From an uncultured Muribaculaceae bacterium (GTDB lineage: Bacteria; Bacteroidota; Bacteroidia; Bacteroidales; Muribaculaceae): DNA of 45,060 nt. The position numbers and the translations under genes were made by a program. The stretch covers positions 1 through 45,060 of the forward strand of contig CABUTS010000017.1 in assembly GCA_902494515.1 (NCBI GenBank), in the 5' to 3' direction. The notes under the pieces were generated by a model. That model did not search any database, was not told the origin of the DNA, and worked only from the letters and a program-made list of their open reading frames with translations. This document shows positions 1 to 7,672 of this stretch, piece after piece (position 1 is the first letter of the stretch; every line of letters begins with the position of its first letter).

Positions 1-52
1 TATTTATTGTTTGCACCCTCTAAATTACTAAATATCAGCGATATTACCAAAA

Positions 53-91
53 GAATCGGCAACTTTTTCAAGCTGCCGATTCAACTTTTTT
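53..91 (+). terminator. Hairpin with T-run
   Basis: A perfect 9-bp stem (GAATCGGCA at 53-61, TGCCGATTC at 74-82) is followed by a T-run at 86-91. This is a rho-independent terminator shape for a gene entering from the left. Bases 1-52 are AT-rich and show no gene. Confidence 0.6.
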
Positions 92-93
92 AG

Positions 94-288
94 GGTATCT
101 CTTATCCCGAACTCGCGTATATAGGCTCCGTGGACCTCGACGCCTGGGAACCGACCGTCGACCGCAACCTCTGGCAGCGCTCCGGGCAGCTGCATATCTT
201 CACCCAGCCGACCCGTCAGGGCGATGGCGAGAGGGTTGTCGCCGGCGCCGCCCCCTCCATGATTTCCATAACCGAGCTAACCTTCTGA
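94..288 (+). pseudogene. 3' remnant of a BNR_4-family protein
   Basis: A 64-codon open stretch runs from just after an in-frame TAG (91-93) to TGA at 286-288, with no plausible start. It carries the pattern SVDLDAWEPTVDRNLW, then a short IFTQP strand and a GDGE turn. I recognise this as the end of BNR_4 (PF15892-type) secreted sialidase-fold proteins, often found in rhamnogalacturonan loci. The upstream several hundred residues are missing and are replaced by a terminator-like hairpin, so this is a decayed fragment. The family call rests on motif memory only. Confidence 0.55.
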
Positions 289-296
289 TTAACCCC

Positions 297-362
297 GGAG
301 GCAAGTAGCCAAAGCCGGGGCTTTGCCGGAGGCAAGCCTCCGGAACAGTAGCAAAAAAGCCG
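297..362. repeat. REP-like double palindrome, copy A
   Basis: Two adjacent hairpins: CAAAGCC-GG-GGCTTTG (310-325) and CCGGAGG-CAAG-CCTCCGG (326-343), followed by AACAGTAGC and an A-run plus GCCGC. A diverged copy lies at 3728-3811 in front of araA. In that copy the second stem has an A/T pair where this one has G/C, so pairing is kept. The following 363-459 is GC-rich with repeated AAAAAGCCGC and GGGCCGC words and no gene. Confidence 0.6.
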
Positions 363-459
363 CCGCAGCCCAGCAAAGGGCCGCTGAAAAAGCCGCTTCA
401 AGGCGCTGAGGGGCGCCTGAAAACCGCCCAAAGCCGCCGAAGGGCCGCCGAAAGGGCGC

Positions 460-493
460 AAAAAAGCCGCAGGGAAGTCTCTGCGGCTTTTTT
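460..493 (-). terminator. Bidirectional terminator after araB
   Basis: GCCGCAG (466-472) pairs perfectly with CTGCGGC (481-487), flanked by an A-run at 460-465 and a T-run at 488-493. The shape works on both strands. It lies about 43 bases beyond the araB stop and probably ends the leftward arabinose operon. Confidence 0.8.
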
Positions 494-535
494 GTTACTG
501 TTCAGGCTGCTTGCAGCCGTGGAAAGGGGGGGCGG

Positions 536-2128
536 TCAGGCTTTCGCTGAGATGGCGGCGGTTTCGACGGGGAAGCAGGCGGTGTAGTTGGCGATGTAGC
601 GGTCGAAGCCGTCGATTTCCTCCGGGGTGGGGGAGATACTGGTGCCGGTTTCGCCGGCAAAGACGGCAACGTCCAGCCAGTTGTCGAGCGAGCGCTCGTC
701 GGGGTTGTTGACCATGTAGGAGGCGAGCAGGGCCATGCCCCAGGCGCCGCCTTCGCCCGCGGTCTTCATCACCGAAATCGGGGTGCCGAGAGCGGCGGCG
801 AGGATGCGCTGGCATACGCCCGGGGTCTTGAACAGACCGCCGTGACCCGTCAGCCGGTCAACCCTCACGTTCTCATCCTTGAACAGCACGTCATTACCGA
901 TTTTCAGCACCGCGACGGCGGCGTTGAGGTTGGCGCGCATGAAGTTCGCGAGGTTGAAATGGTCGGTGCAGGAGCGCACAAGCAGTGGACGGCCCTCGGC
1001 GAAACCGACAACCGGCTCGCCGGAGAAGAAGTTGTAGCTTACCAGTCCGCCGCAGTCGGCGTCGCCGGTGAGCGCGTGGTTGTAGAGCAGACCGTAGATT
1101 TTGCCCATGTCGGCGTCGGAGCCGAGCAGCCCGGCGAATTCCCGGAACAGCTCCACCCAGGCGTTGAGGTCGGAGGTGCAGTTGTTGCAGTGAACCATGG
1201 CAACGAGGTTACCGTCGGGGGTGGTGACCATGTCGATCATCTCGTAGGGCTTCGACAGCTCTTTCTCCAGAACAATCATCGAGAAAGAGGAGGTACCGGC
1301 GGAAACATTGCCGGTGCGCTGCTTCACGGAGTTCGTGGCTACCATGCCGGTGCCGGCGTCCCCTTCGGGGGGACACAGAGGCACACCCGCTTTCAGCTTG
1401 CCGGAGATGTCGAGGCGGCGGGCAGCCTCCTCGGTGAGTGTGCCGGCATGCTCACCTGCGAGCAGAATCTTCGGCAGGAGGCTCTCCAGCGGCTTCTTGA
1501 AGCCATGTTTGGCGGCCAGCTTGTTGAACTTGGCAATCATCTCGGCGGAGTACTGCTTGGTCGTGGGGTCGACGGGGAGCATGCCGGAGGCATCGCCGAC
1601 GCCGATAACCTTCTGGCCGGTGAGCTGCCAGTGGATGTAGCCCGCGAGGGTGGTGAAGAAGCTGACCTCGGCTACATGCGGTTCGCCGTTGAGGATGGCC
1701 TGGTAGAGATGCGAGATGCTCCAGCGCAGGGGGATGTTGTAGTTGAAGAGCTTGGAGAGCTCGGCGGCGGCAGCACCGGTGTTGGTGTTGCGCCATGTGC
1801 GGAAGGGCACGAGCAGCTCATTCTTGTCGTTGAAAGCCATGTAGCCGTGCATCATGGCGCTGATGCCGATGCCGGCGAGGTTCTCGATGTCGCAGCCGTA
1901 GTCCTTGCGGACATTGGCGGCCAGGTCGCGGTAGCAGTTCTGCAGGCCGAACCAGATCTCCTCGAGGGGATATGTCCAGAGACCGTCGACGAAGCTGTTC
2001 TCCCAGGTGTGGCTACCCTGGGCGATCGGCTTGTTCTCCCCGTCGATGAGCACGGCCTTGATTCGGGTCGAGCCAAACTCGATACCGAGCATGGCACGAC
2101 CTTCGGTTATGGTTTTGGCGGCGTCCAT
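536..2128 (-). CDS. araB: L-ribulokinase (FGGY family)
   Basis: A 530-residue FGGY-family sugar kinase that phosphorylates L-ribulose to L-ribulose-5-phosphate with ATP in the cytosol. The N-terminal phosphate-binding motif is visible at about residues 15-27 (GIEFGSTRIKAVLID), followed by RTWRNTNT, the GDASGMLPVD region and the Gly-rich second ATPase segment (GHGGLFKTPG). Length and sequence match Bacteroides-type ribulokinases rather than the E. coli type. The start overlaps the araA stop by one base (TGATG), so translational coupling is likely. I kept this ATG because the 12 residues before MLGIEF (DAAKTITEGRA) resemble the N-terminus of family members. It is the last gene of the leftward arabinose set and is followed by a strong hairpin. 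Confidence 0.93.
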   Translation of the reverse strand: MDAAKTITEGRAMLGIEFGSTRIKAVLIDGENKPIAQGSHTWENSFVDGLWTYPLEEIWFGLQNCYRDLAANVRKDYGCDIENLAGIGISAMMHGYMAFNDKNELLVPFRTWRNTNTGAAAAELSKLFNYNIPLRWSISHLYQAILNGEPHVAEVSFFTTLAGYIHWQLTGQKVIGVGDASGMLPVDPTTKQYSAEMIAKFNKLAAKHGFKKPLESLLPKILLAGEHAGTLTEEAARRLDISGKLKAGVPLCPPEGDAGTGMVATNSVKQRTGNVSAGTSSFSMIVLEKELSKPYEMIDMVTTPDGNLVAMVHCNNCTSDLNAWVELFREFAGLLGSDADMGKIYGLLYNHALTGDADCGGLVSYNFFSGEPVVGFAEGRPLLVRSCTDHFNLANFMRANLNAAVAVLKIGNDVLFKDENVRVDRLTGHGGLFKTPGVCQRILAAALGTPISVMKTAGEGGAWGMALLASYMVNNPDERSLDNWLDVAVFAGETGTSISPTPEEIDGFDRYIANYTACFPVETAAISAKA

Positions 2129-3660
2129 CAGCAGAGGGATTTATTGAGCATGTAGTACACCTCGTTCCAGCGGAGTTCGTTCTTGAACTGCGGGATGGTG
2201 GTGTCGGCGTTGATGTGGAGCATTTCGATACCTGCGATTTCGGCGTAGTCCTCCCAGAATTCGGGGGTGATGTCGTAGGAGAAGCAGGAGTGGTGTGTGC
2301 CGCCGGCGAGAATCCAGGCAGCAGCGCCGGTTTCGAAGTCGGGCATCGGTTTCCAGAGGGCGGAAGCCACGGGGAGCTTGGGGAGGGGCTTCGACTTGAG
2401 ACATTCCACGTCATTGACAATCAGGCGGAAACGGTTGCCGAGGTCAACAACGGTAGCGGTTACGCCGGGCATGGGCTTGGAGGTGAAGACCAGACGGGCG
2501 GTCTGAGCCTTGCGGATGCCGATGCCGAGGAAGTGAACCTCGAGGCGGGGTTTCTCTTCGGCGATGAGGGGGCAGACCTCGAGCATGTGGGCCTGGAGGA
2601 TGGAGCTCTCGGCGCCGTTGAAGTTGAGGGTGTAGTCTTCGAGGAAGGAGCAGCCCTTGCCCATACCCTGGGTCATGAACCAAACGGTGCGGTAGAGTGC
2701 GGCGCTCTTCCAGTCGCCTTCGGCACCGAAACCGTAGCCTTCGGCCATCAGGCGCTGCGAGGCGAGGCCGGGAATTTGGTCGAAGCCGACGAACTTCGGG
2801 TCGTTGATGTCGGCGGTGCCGAGGTCGTCGAAGTTGGTGGTGAAGCCCTTGGCACCCTTGTCGGTGAGGCAGGCGCGGAGGGTCAGTTCGGCGTGGGCAG
2901 ATTCCCAGACAGCCTTGTAGCCTTCGGAACCCTTCTCTTCGAGGGCGGCGTCGTGGGCGTAGAGCTTGAAGTATTCTTCGACGAGGGCTTCGATCTCCTC
3001 GTCCTTGATTTTCTTGTGATATTCCATCAGGTCGCTGACGGGGCAGTAGTCGACGTGGTAGCCCAGACGCTGCTCGGCTTCGACCTTGTCGCCGTCGGTG
3101 ACGGCAACGTTGTTCATCTGGTCGCCGAAGCGGAGGATGAGCATATCCTGGGAGTCAGCCCATGCGGCGGCAACGCGTTCCCAGACGGCGATTTTGGCAA
3201 CGACTTTGGGGTCGGTCCAATGGCCTACGACAACCTTGCGGCGCAGACGCATGCGGGTGCAGATATGGCCGAATTCGCGGTCGCCGTGGGCGCTCTGGTT
3301 GAGGTTCATGAAGTCCATGTCCATGGTGTCCCAGGGAATTTCGGCGTTGTACTGGGTGTGGAAGTGGAGCAGGGGCTTGTTGAGCTGCTGGAGGCCGTGG
3401 ATCCACATCTTCGCGGGGGAGAAGGTGTGCATCCATGTGATCACGCCGCAGCAGGCGGCGTCGTTGTTGGCGGCACGCATGATGTCGGAGACTTCGCGGG
3501 AGGAGTTTGCGGTGCCTTTATATACCACTTTGATGGGGAGGAGGCCGGAGTTGTTGAGGCCTTCAACCATTTCTTTGGAGTGCTTGTCGACGGCAACAAC
3601 GGCGTCGCCACCATAGAGGAGCTGGGCGCCGGTTACCCACCAGATTTCGTAGGAGTTCAT
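2128..3660 (-). CDS. araA: L-arabinose isomerase
   Basis: A 510-residue isomerase converting L-arabinose to L-ribulose, the first cytosolic step of arabinose use. The metal and catalytic residues of the family are in place: the Glu in AEGDWKSAAL, the Glu in FLEDYTLNF, the His in AHMLEVCP and the His pair in GGTHHS. The N-terminus (EIWWVTGAQ, then LYGG) is characteristic. The open frame extends 41 codons further upstream, but that part is translated repeat (STHKLINP repeated), so the start is the ATG at 3660. The gene is preceded by an unusual array of 8-base repeats that runs into the start codon, with no obvious Shine-Dalgarno. The stop overlaps the araB start. Confidence 0.95.
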   Translation of the reverse strand: MNSYEIWWVTGAQLLYGGDAVVAVDKHSKEMVEGLNNSGLLPIKVVYKGTANSSREVSDIMRAANNDAACCGVITWMHTFSPAKMWIHGLQQLNKPLLHFHTQYNAEIPWDTMDMDFMNLNQSAHGDREFGHICTRMRLRRKVVVGHWTDPKVVAKIAVWERVAAAWADSQDMLILRFGDQMNNVAVTDGDKVEAEQRLGYHVDYCPVSDLMEYHKKIKDEEIEALVEEYFKLYAHDAALEEKGSEGYKAVWESAHAELTLRACLTDKGAKGFTTNFDDLGTADINDPKFVGFDQIPGLASQRLMAEGYGFGAEGDWKSAALYRTVWFMTQGMGKGCSFLEDYTLNFNGAESSILQAHMLEVCPLIAEEKPRLEVHFLGIGIRKAQTARLVFTSKPMPGVTATVVDLGNRFRLIVNDVECLKSKPLPKLPVASALWKPMPDFETGAAAWILAGGTHHSCFSYDITPEFWEDYAEIAGIEMLHINADTTIPQFKNELRWNEVYYMLNKSLC

Positions 3661-3724
3661 GAGTTTATGAGTTGAGGGGTTTATGAGTTTATGAGTTGAG
3701 GGGTTTATGAGTTTATGAGTTGAG
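3653..3724 (-). repeat. 8-base tandem array in the araA leader
   Basis: Nine contiguous 8-base units on the gene-sense strand: ACTCATAA, ACTCATAA, ACCCCTCA in a 24-base higher order. The last unit becomes ACTCATGA and supplies the araA start codon. The unit is not a multiple of three, so it is unlikely to be coding. A related array (ACTCATCA and ACTCCTCC units) lies before the FHA-protease gene at 25632-25735. Confidence 0.9.
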
Positions 3725-3811
3725 GGGCCGGAGGCAAGCCTCCGGAACAGTAGCAGCCAAAGCCAGGGCTTTGCCGGAGACAAGTCTCCGGAACAGTAGG
3801 AAAAAAGCCGC
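3725..3811. repeat. REP-like palindromes, copy B
   Basis: Three hairpins in a row: CCGGAGG-CAAG-CCTCCGG (3728-3745) then AACAGTAGC; CAAAGCC-AG-GGCTTTG (3758-3773); CCGGAGA-CAAG-TCTCCGG (3774-3791) then AACAGTAGG and AAAAAAGCCGC. This is the same element as at 297-362, with a compensating G-C to A-T change in the last stem. It sits in the 267-base gap between araD and araA. Confidence 0.65.
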
Positions 3812-3815
3812 TGAC

Positions 3816-3923
3816 AGGGGTAGGAGAGGGAGGGAAGGGGAGAGGAGGGCGCCTCCGGGGGATCAGAGGGGGAGAGGAGGGGAAAGGGGGGAGGGAAAAG
3901 GGGGGAAGGAGGGGAGAGGGGGG
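3816..3923 (+). other. Purine-rich tract with G-quadruplex pattern
   Basis: Bases 3865-3923 are 59 uninterrupted purines on the + strand, with many runs of three to six G separated by one to seven bases; the stretch from 3816 is nearly all purine too. The pattern fits a G-quadruplex or triplex-forming tract on the template strand for araDAB transcription. The corresponding mRNA would be a C/U-rich stretch just after the araD stop. Confidence 0.6.
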
Positions 3924-3927
3924 CGGG

Positions 3928-4617
3928 TTATTTTTGGCCGTAGTAGGCGCGGGGGCCGTGCTTGCGGCTGAAGTGCTTTTCGATGAGGAGGGGGTTCATG
4001 GTCAGGGTGGGGTTGACGGTGTAGGCGATAAAGGCCATTTTCGCAACCTGCTCCAGGACAACGGCGTTGTGGACGGCTTCGGCCGGGGTTTTGCCCCAGG
4101 TGAAGGGACCGTGGTTCTTGACCAGGACGCCGGGGGTGTGCATGGGGTTCATCCCCTCGAAGCGGCGGACGATGACGTTGCCGGTCTCGAGTTCGTAGTC
4201 CCCTTCGACCTCAGCGGCGGTCATGTCGGGGGTGCAGGGGACGGCTTCATGGAAATAGTCGGCGTGGGTGGTGCCGATGTTGGGGAGGTCGATGCCGGCC
4301 TGAGCCCAGGCGGTGGCGTATGTGGAGTGGGTGTGGACCACGCCGCCGACTTCAGGGAAGGCGCGGTAGATGGCCAGATGGGTCGGGGTGTCGCTCGAGG
4401 GGCGGAGGTTACCTTCGACCACGGAGCCGTCGGCGAGCGAAACGACTACCATATCTTCGGCCTTCATCGTGTCGTAGCTGACACCCGAGGGCTTGATGAC
4501 CACGAGGCCTTTTTCGCGGTCGATGCCGCTGACATTTCCCCAGGTGAAAATCACGAGATTGTGCTTCACCAGGTCGAGATTGGCCCGGAATACTTTCTCT
4601 TTGAGTTCTTCAAGCAT
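3928..4617 (-). CDS. araD: L-ribulose-5-phosphate 4-epimerase
   Basis: A 229-residue class II aldolase-fold epimerase converting L-ribulose-5-phosphate to D-xylulose-5-phosphate. Visible family features: GNVSGID near residue 27, KPSGVSYD, SSDTPTH, the zinc motif HTHS (first two His ligands) and the third His in VKNHGPFTWG. The open frame continues 16 codons upstream, but those residues (MTSIPAPRRR and on) do not fit the family, so I take the ATG at 4617 giving MLEELKEKVF. It is separated from araA by 267 bases of repeats and purine tract, so its message may be expressed at a different level from araAB. A stem-loop lies just upstream. Confidence 0.94.
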   Translation of the reverse strand: MLEELKEKVFRANLDLVKHNLVIFTWGNVSGIDREKGLVVIKPSGVSYDTMKAEDMVVVSLADGSVVEGNLRPSSDTPTHLAIYRAFPEVGGVVHTHSTYATAWAQAGIDLPNIGTTHADYFHEAVPCTPDMTAAEVEGDYELETGNVIVRRFEGMNPMHTPGVLVKNHGPFTWGKTPAEAVHNAVVLEQVAKMAFIAYTVNPTLTMNPLLIEKHFSRKHGPRAYYGQK

Positions 4618-4640
4618 TGTGAAATATGTGAAAATCCGGC

Positions 4641-4678
4641 GCCGGGGAGCGGGGATGGATGTCATTCCCCTCCCCGGC
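4641..4678 (-). terminator. GC hairpin between symporter and araD
   Basis: GCCGGGGAGCGGGGA pairs with TCCCCTCCCCGGC with one bulge, reading the same on both strands. On the minus strand it is followed only by GGATTTT, so it may be a weak terminator or an RNA-processing or stabilising stem rather than a full stop. It lies between the symporter stop and the araD start. Confidence 0.45.
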
Positions 4679-4692
4679 CGTCGGAGAGTTTA

Positions 4693-6390
4693 TTACCAGA
4701 AGTAGATGTAGAAGGCAACGGTGATGCCCAGAATGATGATGGTGTGGATTATATCCCAGTGGTTCCAGCTTGCGCGGGTTACGGCGCGCTGCTCGGGAGT
4801 GGAGGTGCCGAATACCAGACCCTGGATTTCAGAGATGGGTTTGGGTTTGGTGAAGAGGCTGACAAGGAATACCACAGCGAGGCAGAACACCAGCATCCAG
4901 CCGCAGAAGAAGAGCCAGTTGTAGTCGTAGAAGAGGCTCTGGAACCAGCTGCCTCCGCCAACGCCCTGCTCCAGACCGAGCACGCCGCCGTAGTAGACCT
5001 TGGAACCCAGACGGATCAGACCGAGAACGAGACCGGCGATAAGACCCCACATACCGCCCTGCGGGGTGGTGCGCTTCCAGCAGATACCCATGAGGAACGC
5101 GGCTGCGATACCCGGAGCAAGCACGGACTGTACGTCCTGGAGATACAGATAGAGCACATCGCCGATCTTACGCATGATGGGAATCCAGAGGATACCGAGA
5201 ATTACGATTACAACGGTTGCGATCTGACCGATGCGGACGAGTTTCTTGGGGTCGGTATTAGGTTTGTAGCGCTGGTAGAAGTCGATGGTGAACAGGGCTG
5301 CCGAGGAGTTGAACAGCGATGCCAGCGAGGACATCAGGGCGGCGAGGATACCGCAGACAATCAGACCTTTGACGCCGGCGGGGAGCAGCTTGGCCACCAG
5401 GGTGGGGAAGGCGGCGTCGGTTATGGCTTTGCCGGTTGTGGGGTCGAGGGGCAGGAAGGAGCCCTGGCTCTGGTGCAGGGCGAAGGCAATCATGCCGGGG
5501 ATGAGGAACAGGAATACGGGGAGGAGCTTCAGGTAAGCGCCGAAGATGGTGCCTCGGCGGGCTTCCTTCTCGTTCTTACCGGAGAGCACGCGCTGCACGA
5601 TGAACTGGTCGGTACACCAGTACCAGAAACCGATGACGGCCGAGCCGATGAGGGCGCCGAGCCAGGGGTACTGCGCGTCGCGGTTGTCGCGGATGAGGTT
5701 GGTCATGGTGTCGCCGTACTGGTTGACTTCAACCGAAGAGCAGATGCGCATCATTTCGTCCCAGCCGCCGAGGGCCTTGAGGCCGAGCACCAGAATGATC
5801 AGCGAGCCTAACAGCAGGATAGGTGTCTGAAGCACAGAGGTGTAGAGCACTGATTTCATGCCGCCGAAGATGGTGTAGAGGGCGGTGATGAGCACCAGAC
5901 CGATGGCTGCGATCCAGAAGAAGTCGATGCCCCAGAGGGTGTCGATGCCGAATACCTGCTGGAAAACGAGACCGCCGGCGTAGACCGTCACGGCTACCTT
6001 GGTGAGCACGTAGCTGATAAGCGAAATCACCGAAAGGATGGTGCGCGACTGACCGTTGAATCGGCGCTCCAGGAATTCCGGCATGGTGATGACCATTGAC
6101 CGCGAATAGAAGGGGACGAATACCCAGCCGAGAATCAGGATCATCCATCCCTGGATTTCCCAGTGGGCCATTGCCATACCCGAGGAGGCACCCGAGCCGG
6201 CCAGGCCGATGAGATGTTCCGAACCGATGTTTGATGCGAAAATAGATGCGCCGATAGCGATCCAGGTGGCGTCCTTGCCACCGAGGAAGTAGTCAGCGGC
6301 GTTGTTCTGTTTTTGCCGCATGACCCAGAGAATAATGCCGATCAGAGCTACGAAAAATAGCGCGATGACAAGCCAGTCAAGAAATTCCAT
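4693..6390 (-). CDS. Sodium:solute symporter (SSS family), probable L-arabinose transporter
   Basis: A 565-residue inner-membrane protein of the SSS/SGLT family that would couple sugar uptake to sodium. It begins MEFLDWLVIALFFVALIGII with no cleaved signal, then shows about 14 hydrophobic segments. Characteristic sequences are ADYFLGGKD, the SNIGSEHLIGLAGSGA stretch of vSGLT-like members, a TMPEFLERRF motif and GGMKSVLYTSVLQ. Its place between arabinosidases and araDAB suggests L-arabinose or a short arabinoside as substrate (inference; the family also moves galactose, glucose and others). A 75-base gap with a GC stem-loop separates it from araD. The 98 bases upstream hold no clear promoter, so it is probably read from the GH97 promoter. 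Confidence 0.9.
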   Translation of the reverse strand: MEFLDWLVIALFFVALIGIILWVMRQKQNNAADYFLGGKDATWIAIGASIFASNIGSEHLIGLAGSGASSGMAMAHWEIQGWMILILGWVFVPFYSRSMVITMPEFLERRFNGQSRTILSVISLISYVLTKVAVTVYAGGLVFQQVFGIDTLWGIDFFWIAAIGLVLITALYTIFGGMKSVLYTSVLQTPILLLGSLIILVLGLKALGGWDEMMRICSSVEVNQYGDTMTNLIRDNRDAQYPWLGALIGSAVIGFWYWCTDQFIVQRVLSGKNEKEARRGTIFGAYLKLLPVFLFLIPGMIAFALHQSQGSFLPLDPTTGKAITDAAFPTLVAKLLPAGVKGLIVCGILAALMSSLASLFNSSAALFTIDFYQRYKPNTDPKKLVRIGQIATVVIVILGILWIPIMRKIGDVLYLYLQDVQSVLAPGIAAAFLMGICWKRTTPQGGMWGLIAGLVLGLIRLGSKVYYGGVLGLEQGVGGGSWFQSLFYDYNWLFFCGWMLVFCLAVVFLVSLFTKPKPISEIQGLVFGTSTPEQRAVTRASWNHWDIIHTIIILGITVAFYIYFW

Positions 6391-6488
6391 GGTTGTTAGT
6401 TATGTGATAATAATCTGTTAATTGCGTGGCGGGGGGCAGGAGAGGGGGTAATTATATTATATTCGGTTGAAACGCGGGATTCACTCAA

Positions 6489-7475
6489 TCAGGCTTTTTT
6501 GTTGGGAAAAGCGTTGAGCAGCCGCCTGTATTCCTTGTCGGTGATGGGCATCACGGTGCCGTGGCGGGGGTGGAAGTCCATGCTTACAGCGTCGTCGACA
6601 ACCCTGAAGTTGTCGAGGTCGGAGGATTCGGTGAACTGATAGCGGCCGTCCATATATACGTCGTACATCAGTATGTATTTGTCGGAACCGATGAGCTTGA
6701 AGGTGCCTGCGCCCTCAACGGCCTTGTCGGTCTGCTGCTTGTAGTCGGGGGATTCGGTCCACTGGCCCGAGGTGAGACGGGAGGTGGTTGCTTTGCGGAT
6801 TCCGTTGCCGTGGCCCTCGGTCTTGTAGAACATATGGTAGATGCCGTCCTTGTAGACGATATCACCGTCGATGCAGGATTTGCCGTCCTTGGGGAGGAAC
6901 AGCGGCTTGGGTTCACCCTCGAAATCGGTGAAATCCTTGTTTGCGTAGGCGTAGTAGATGATGTCGGGTCCGTCGGCATGCTTCATAGACCAGTACACCA
7001 TATATTTCCCGGCGTCGCGGTCGTAGATTGTCTGGGGAGCCCATACGCGCTTGAGCTCCTCGTTGCCGGGGTAGCGCTTCTGGATATTGATGGCCGAGGC
7101 GTTCCAGTGGATCAGGTCGTCGGATTTCAGCAGGGTCAGGCCGCGGTTGGAGTCCCACCCCTTGCAGCTGGTCATGTCGGTGACCACCATATAGAAATGT
7201 TTGCCGTCCTCGGTGCGCATGATGTGGGGGTCGCGCACGCCGCCGGTTTCGCTGATTTCGGCCGAAGGGATGACGGGCTGGTTGTTGTTCAGAGCTTTGT
7301 AGTTGAGACCATCCTTGCTGATGGCAAAGCGGACAGCCTCCTCGGAAATTGAGTTCCCGGTGAAGTAGGCGAACAGATACGCCGAGCATTTCGGCTGCTT
7401 TGCCTGCAGGGAACTGCCGCATAGCAGGAGCATCAGTGCTGCCGCAAGTAACCCGAGTTTACCGGAGTTTTTCAT
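6489..7475 (-). CDS. Glycoside hydrolase family 43, exported arabinosidase-like
   Basis: A 328-residue five-bladed beta-propeller hydrolase with a signal peptide (hydrophobic 9-19, likely cut after SSLQA at residue 25; the C19 context LLLC is a poor lipobox). GH43 landmarks are seen: the general-base Asp in GGVRDPH (D82), WAPQ at 145-148 and the Glu in VEGAGTF (E254), likely acid. Family members mostly remove or cut alpha-L-arabinofuranosyl or beta-xylosyl residues. The adjacent arabinose genes favour arabinosidase activity in the periplasm or at the surface. Subfamily cannot be fixed by eye. It lies between GH97 and the symporter, same strand. The 197-base gap upstream, up to the GH97 stop, holds a weak hairpin and AT-rich sequence; I see no convincing promoter there. 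Confidence 0.85.
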   Translation of the reverse strand: MKNSGKLGLLAAALMLLLCGSSLQAKQPKCSAYLFAYFTGNSISEEAVRFAISKDGLNYKALNNNQPVIPSAEISETGGVRDPHIMRTEDGKHFYMVVTDMTSCKGWDSNRGLTLLKSDDLIHWNASAINIQKRYPGNEELKRVWAPQTIYDRDAGKYMVYWSMKHADGPDIIYYAYANKDFTDFEGEPKPLFLPKDGKSCIDGDIVYKDGIYHMFYKTEGHGNGIRKATTSRLTSGQWTESPDYKQQTDKAVEGAGTFKLIGSDKYILMYDVYMDGRYQFTESSDLDNFRVVDDAVSMDFHPRHGTVMPITDKEYRRLLNAFPNKKA

Positions 7476-7633
7476 GGGTTTCGTTGTCTGGTTTGTTCAG
7501 GTGAGTTGGTTTATTATCGATGAGTCTGAGTGTAGCAGAAACAAAGTTCGGAATTCCTGCTGACTTGGGAAAACAAAAACAGATTATTTTTGCCGGGTGT
7601 GACAAAAATGCAATTTTTTGATACAGAATTATA

Positions 7634-7666
7634 GCCGAAACCACCCCCATGAAGGGGTGACTCGGC
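7634..7666 (-). other. Hairpin after GH97 stop
   Basis: GCCGA and CACCCC (7634-7647) pair with GGGGTG and TCGGC (7654-7666) with a small internal mismatch. On the minus strand the T-run precedes rather than follows the stem, so a classic terminator is doubtful. It may partly separate GH97 from the downstream genes. Confidence 0.35.
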
Positions 7667-7672
7667 AAAAAA

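Noticed and set aside
3661..3783. N-terminal extension of araA by 41 codons
   Set aside because: It translates the 8-base tandem repeat and a REP-like palindrome, not a family N-terminus; isomerases of this family start at MNSYEIWW.
842..5811. Long plus-strand frames opposite araB, araA, araD and the symporter
   Set aside because: All are shadows of confident minus-strand genes; translations are Gly/Val/Glu-rich with no family motif.
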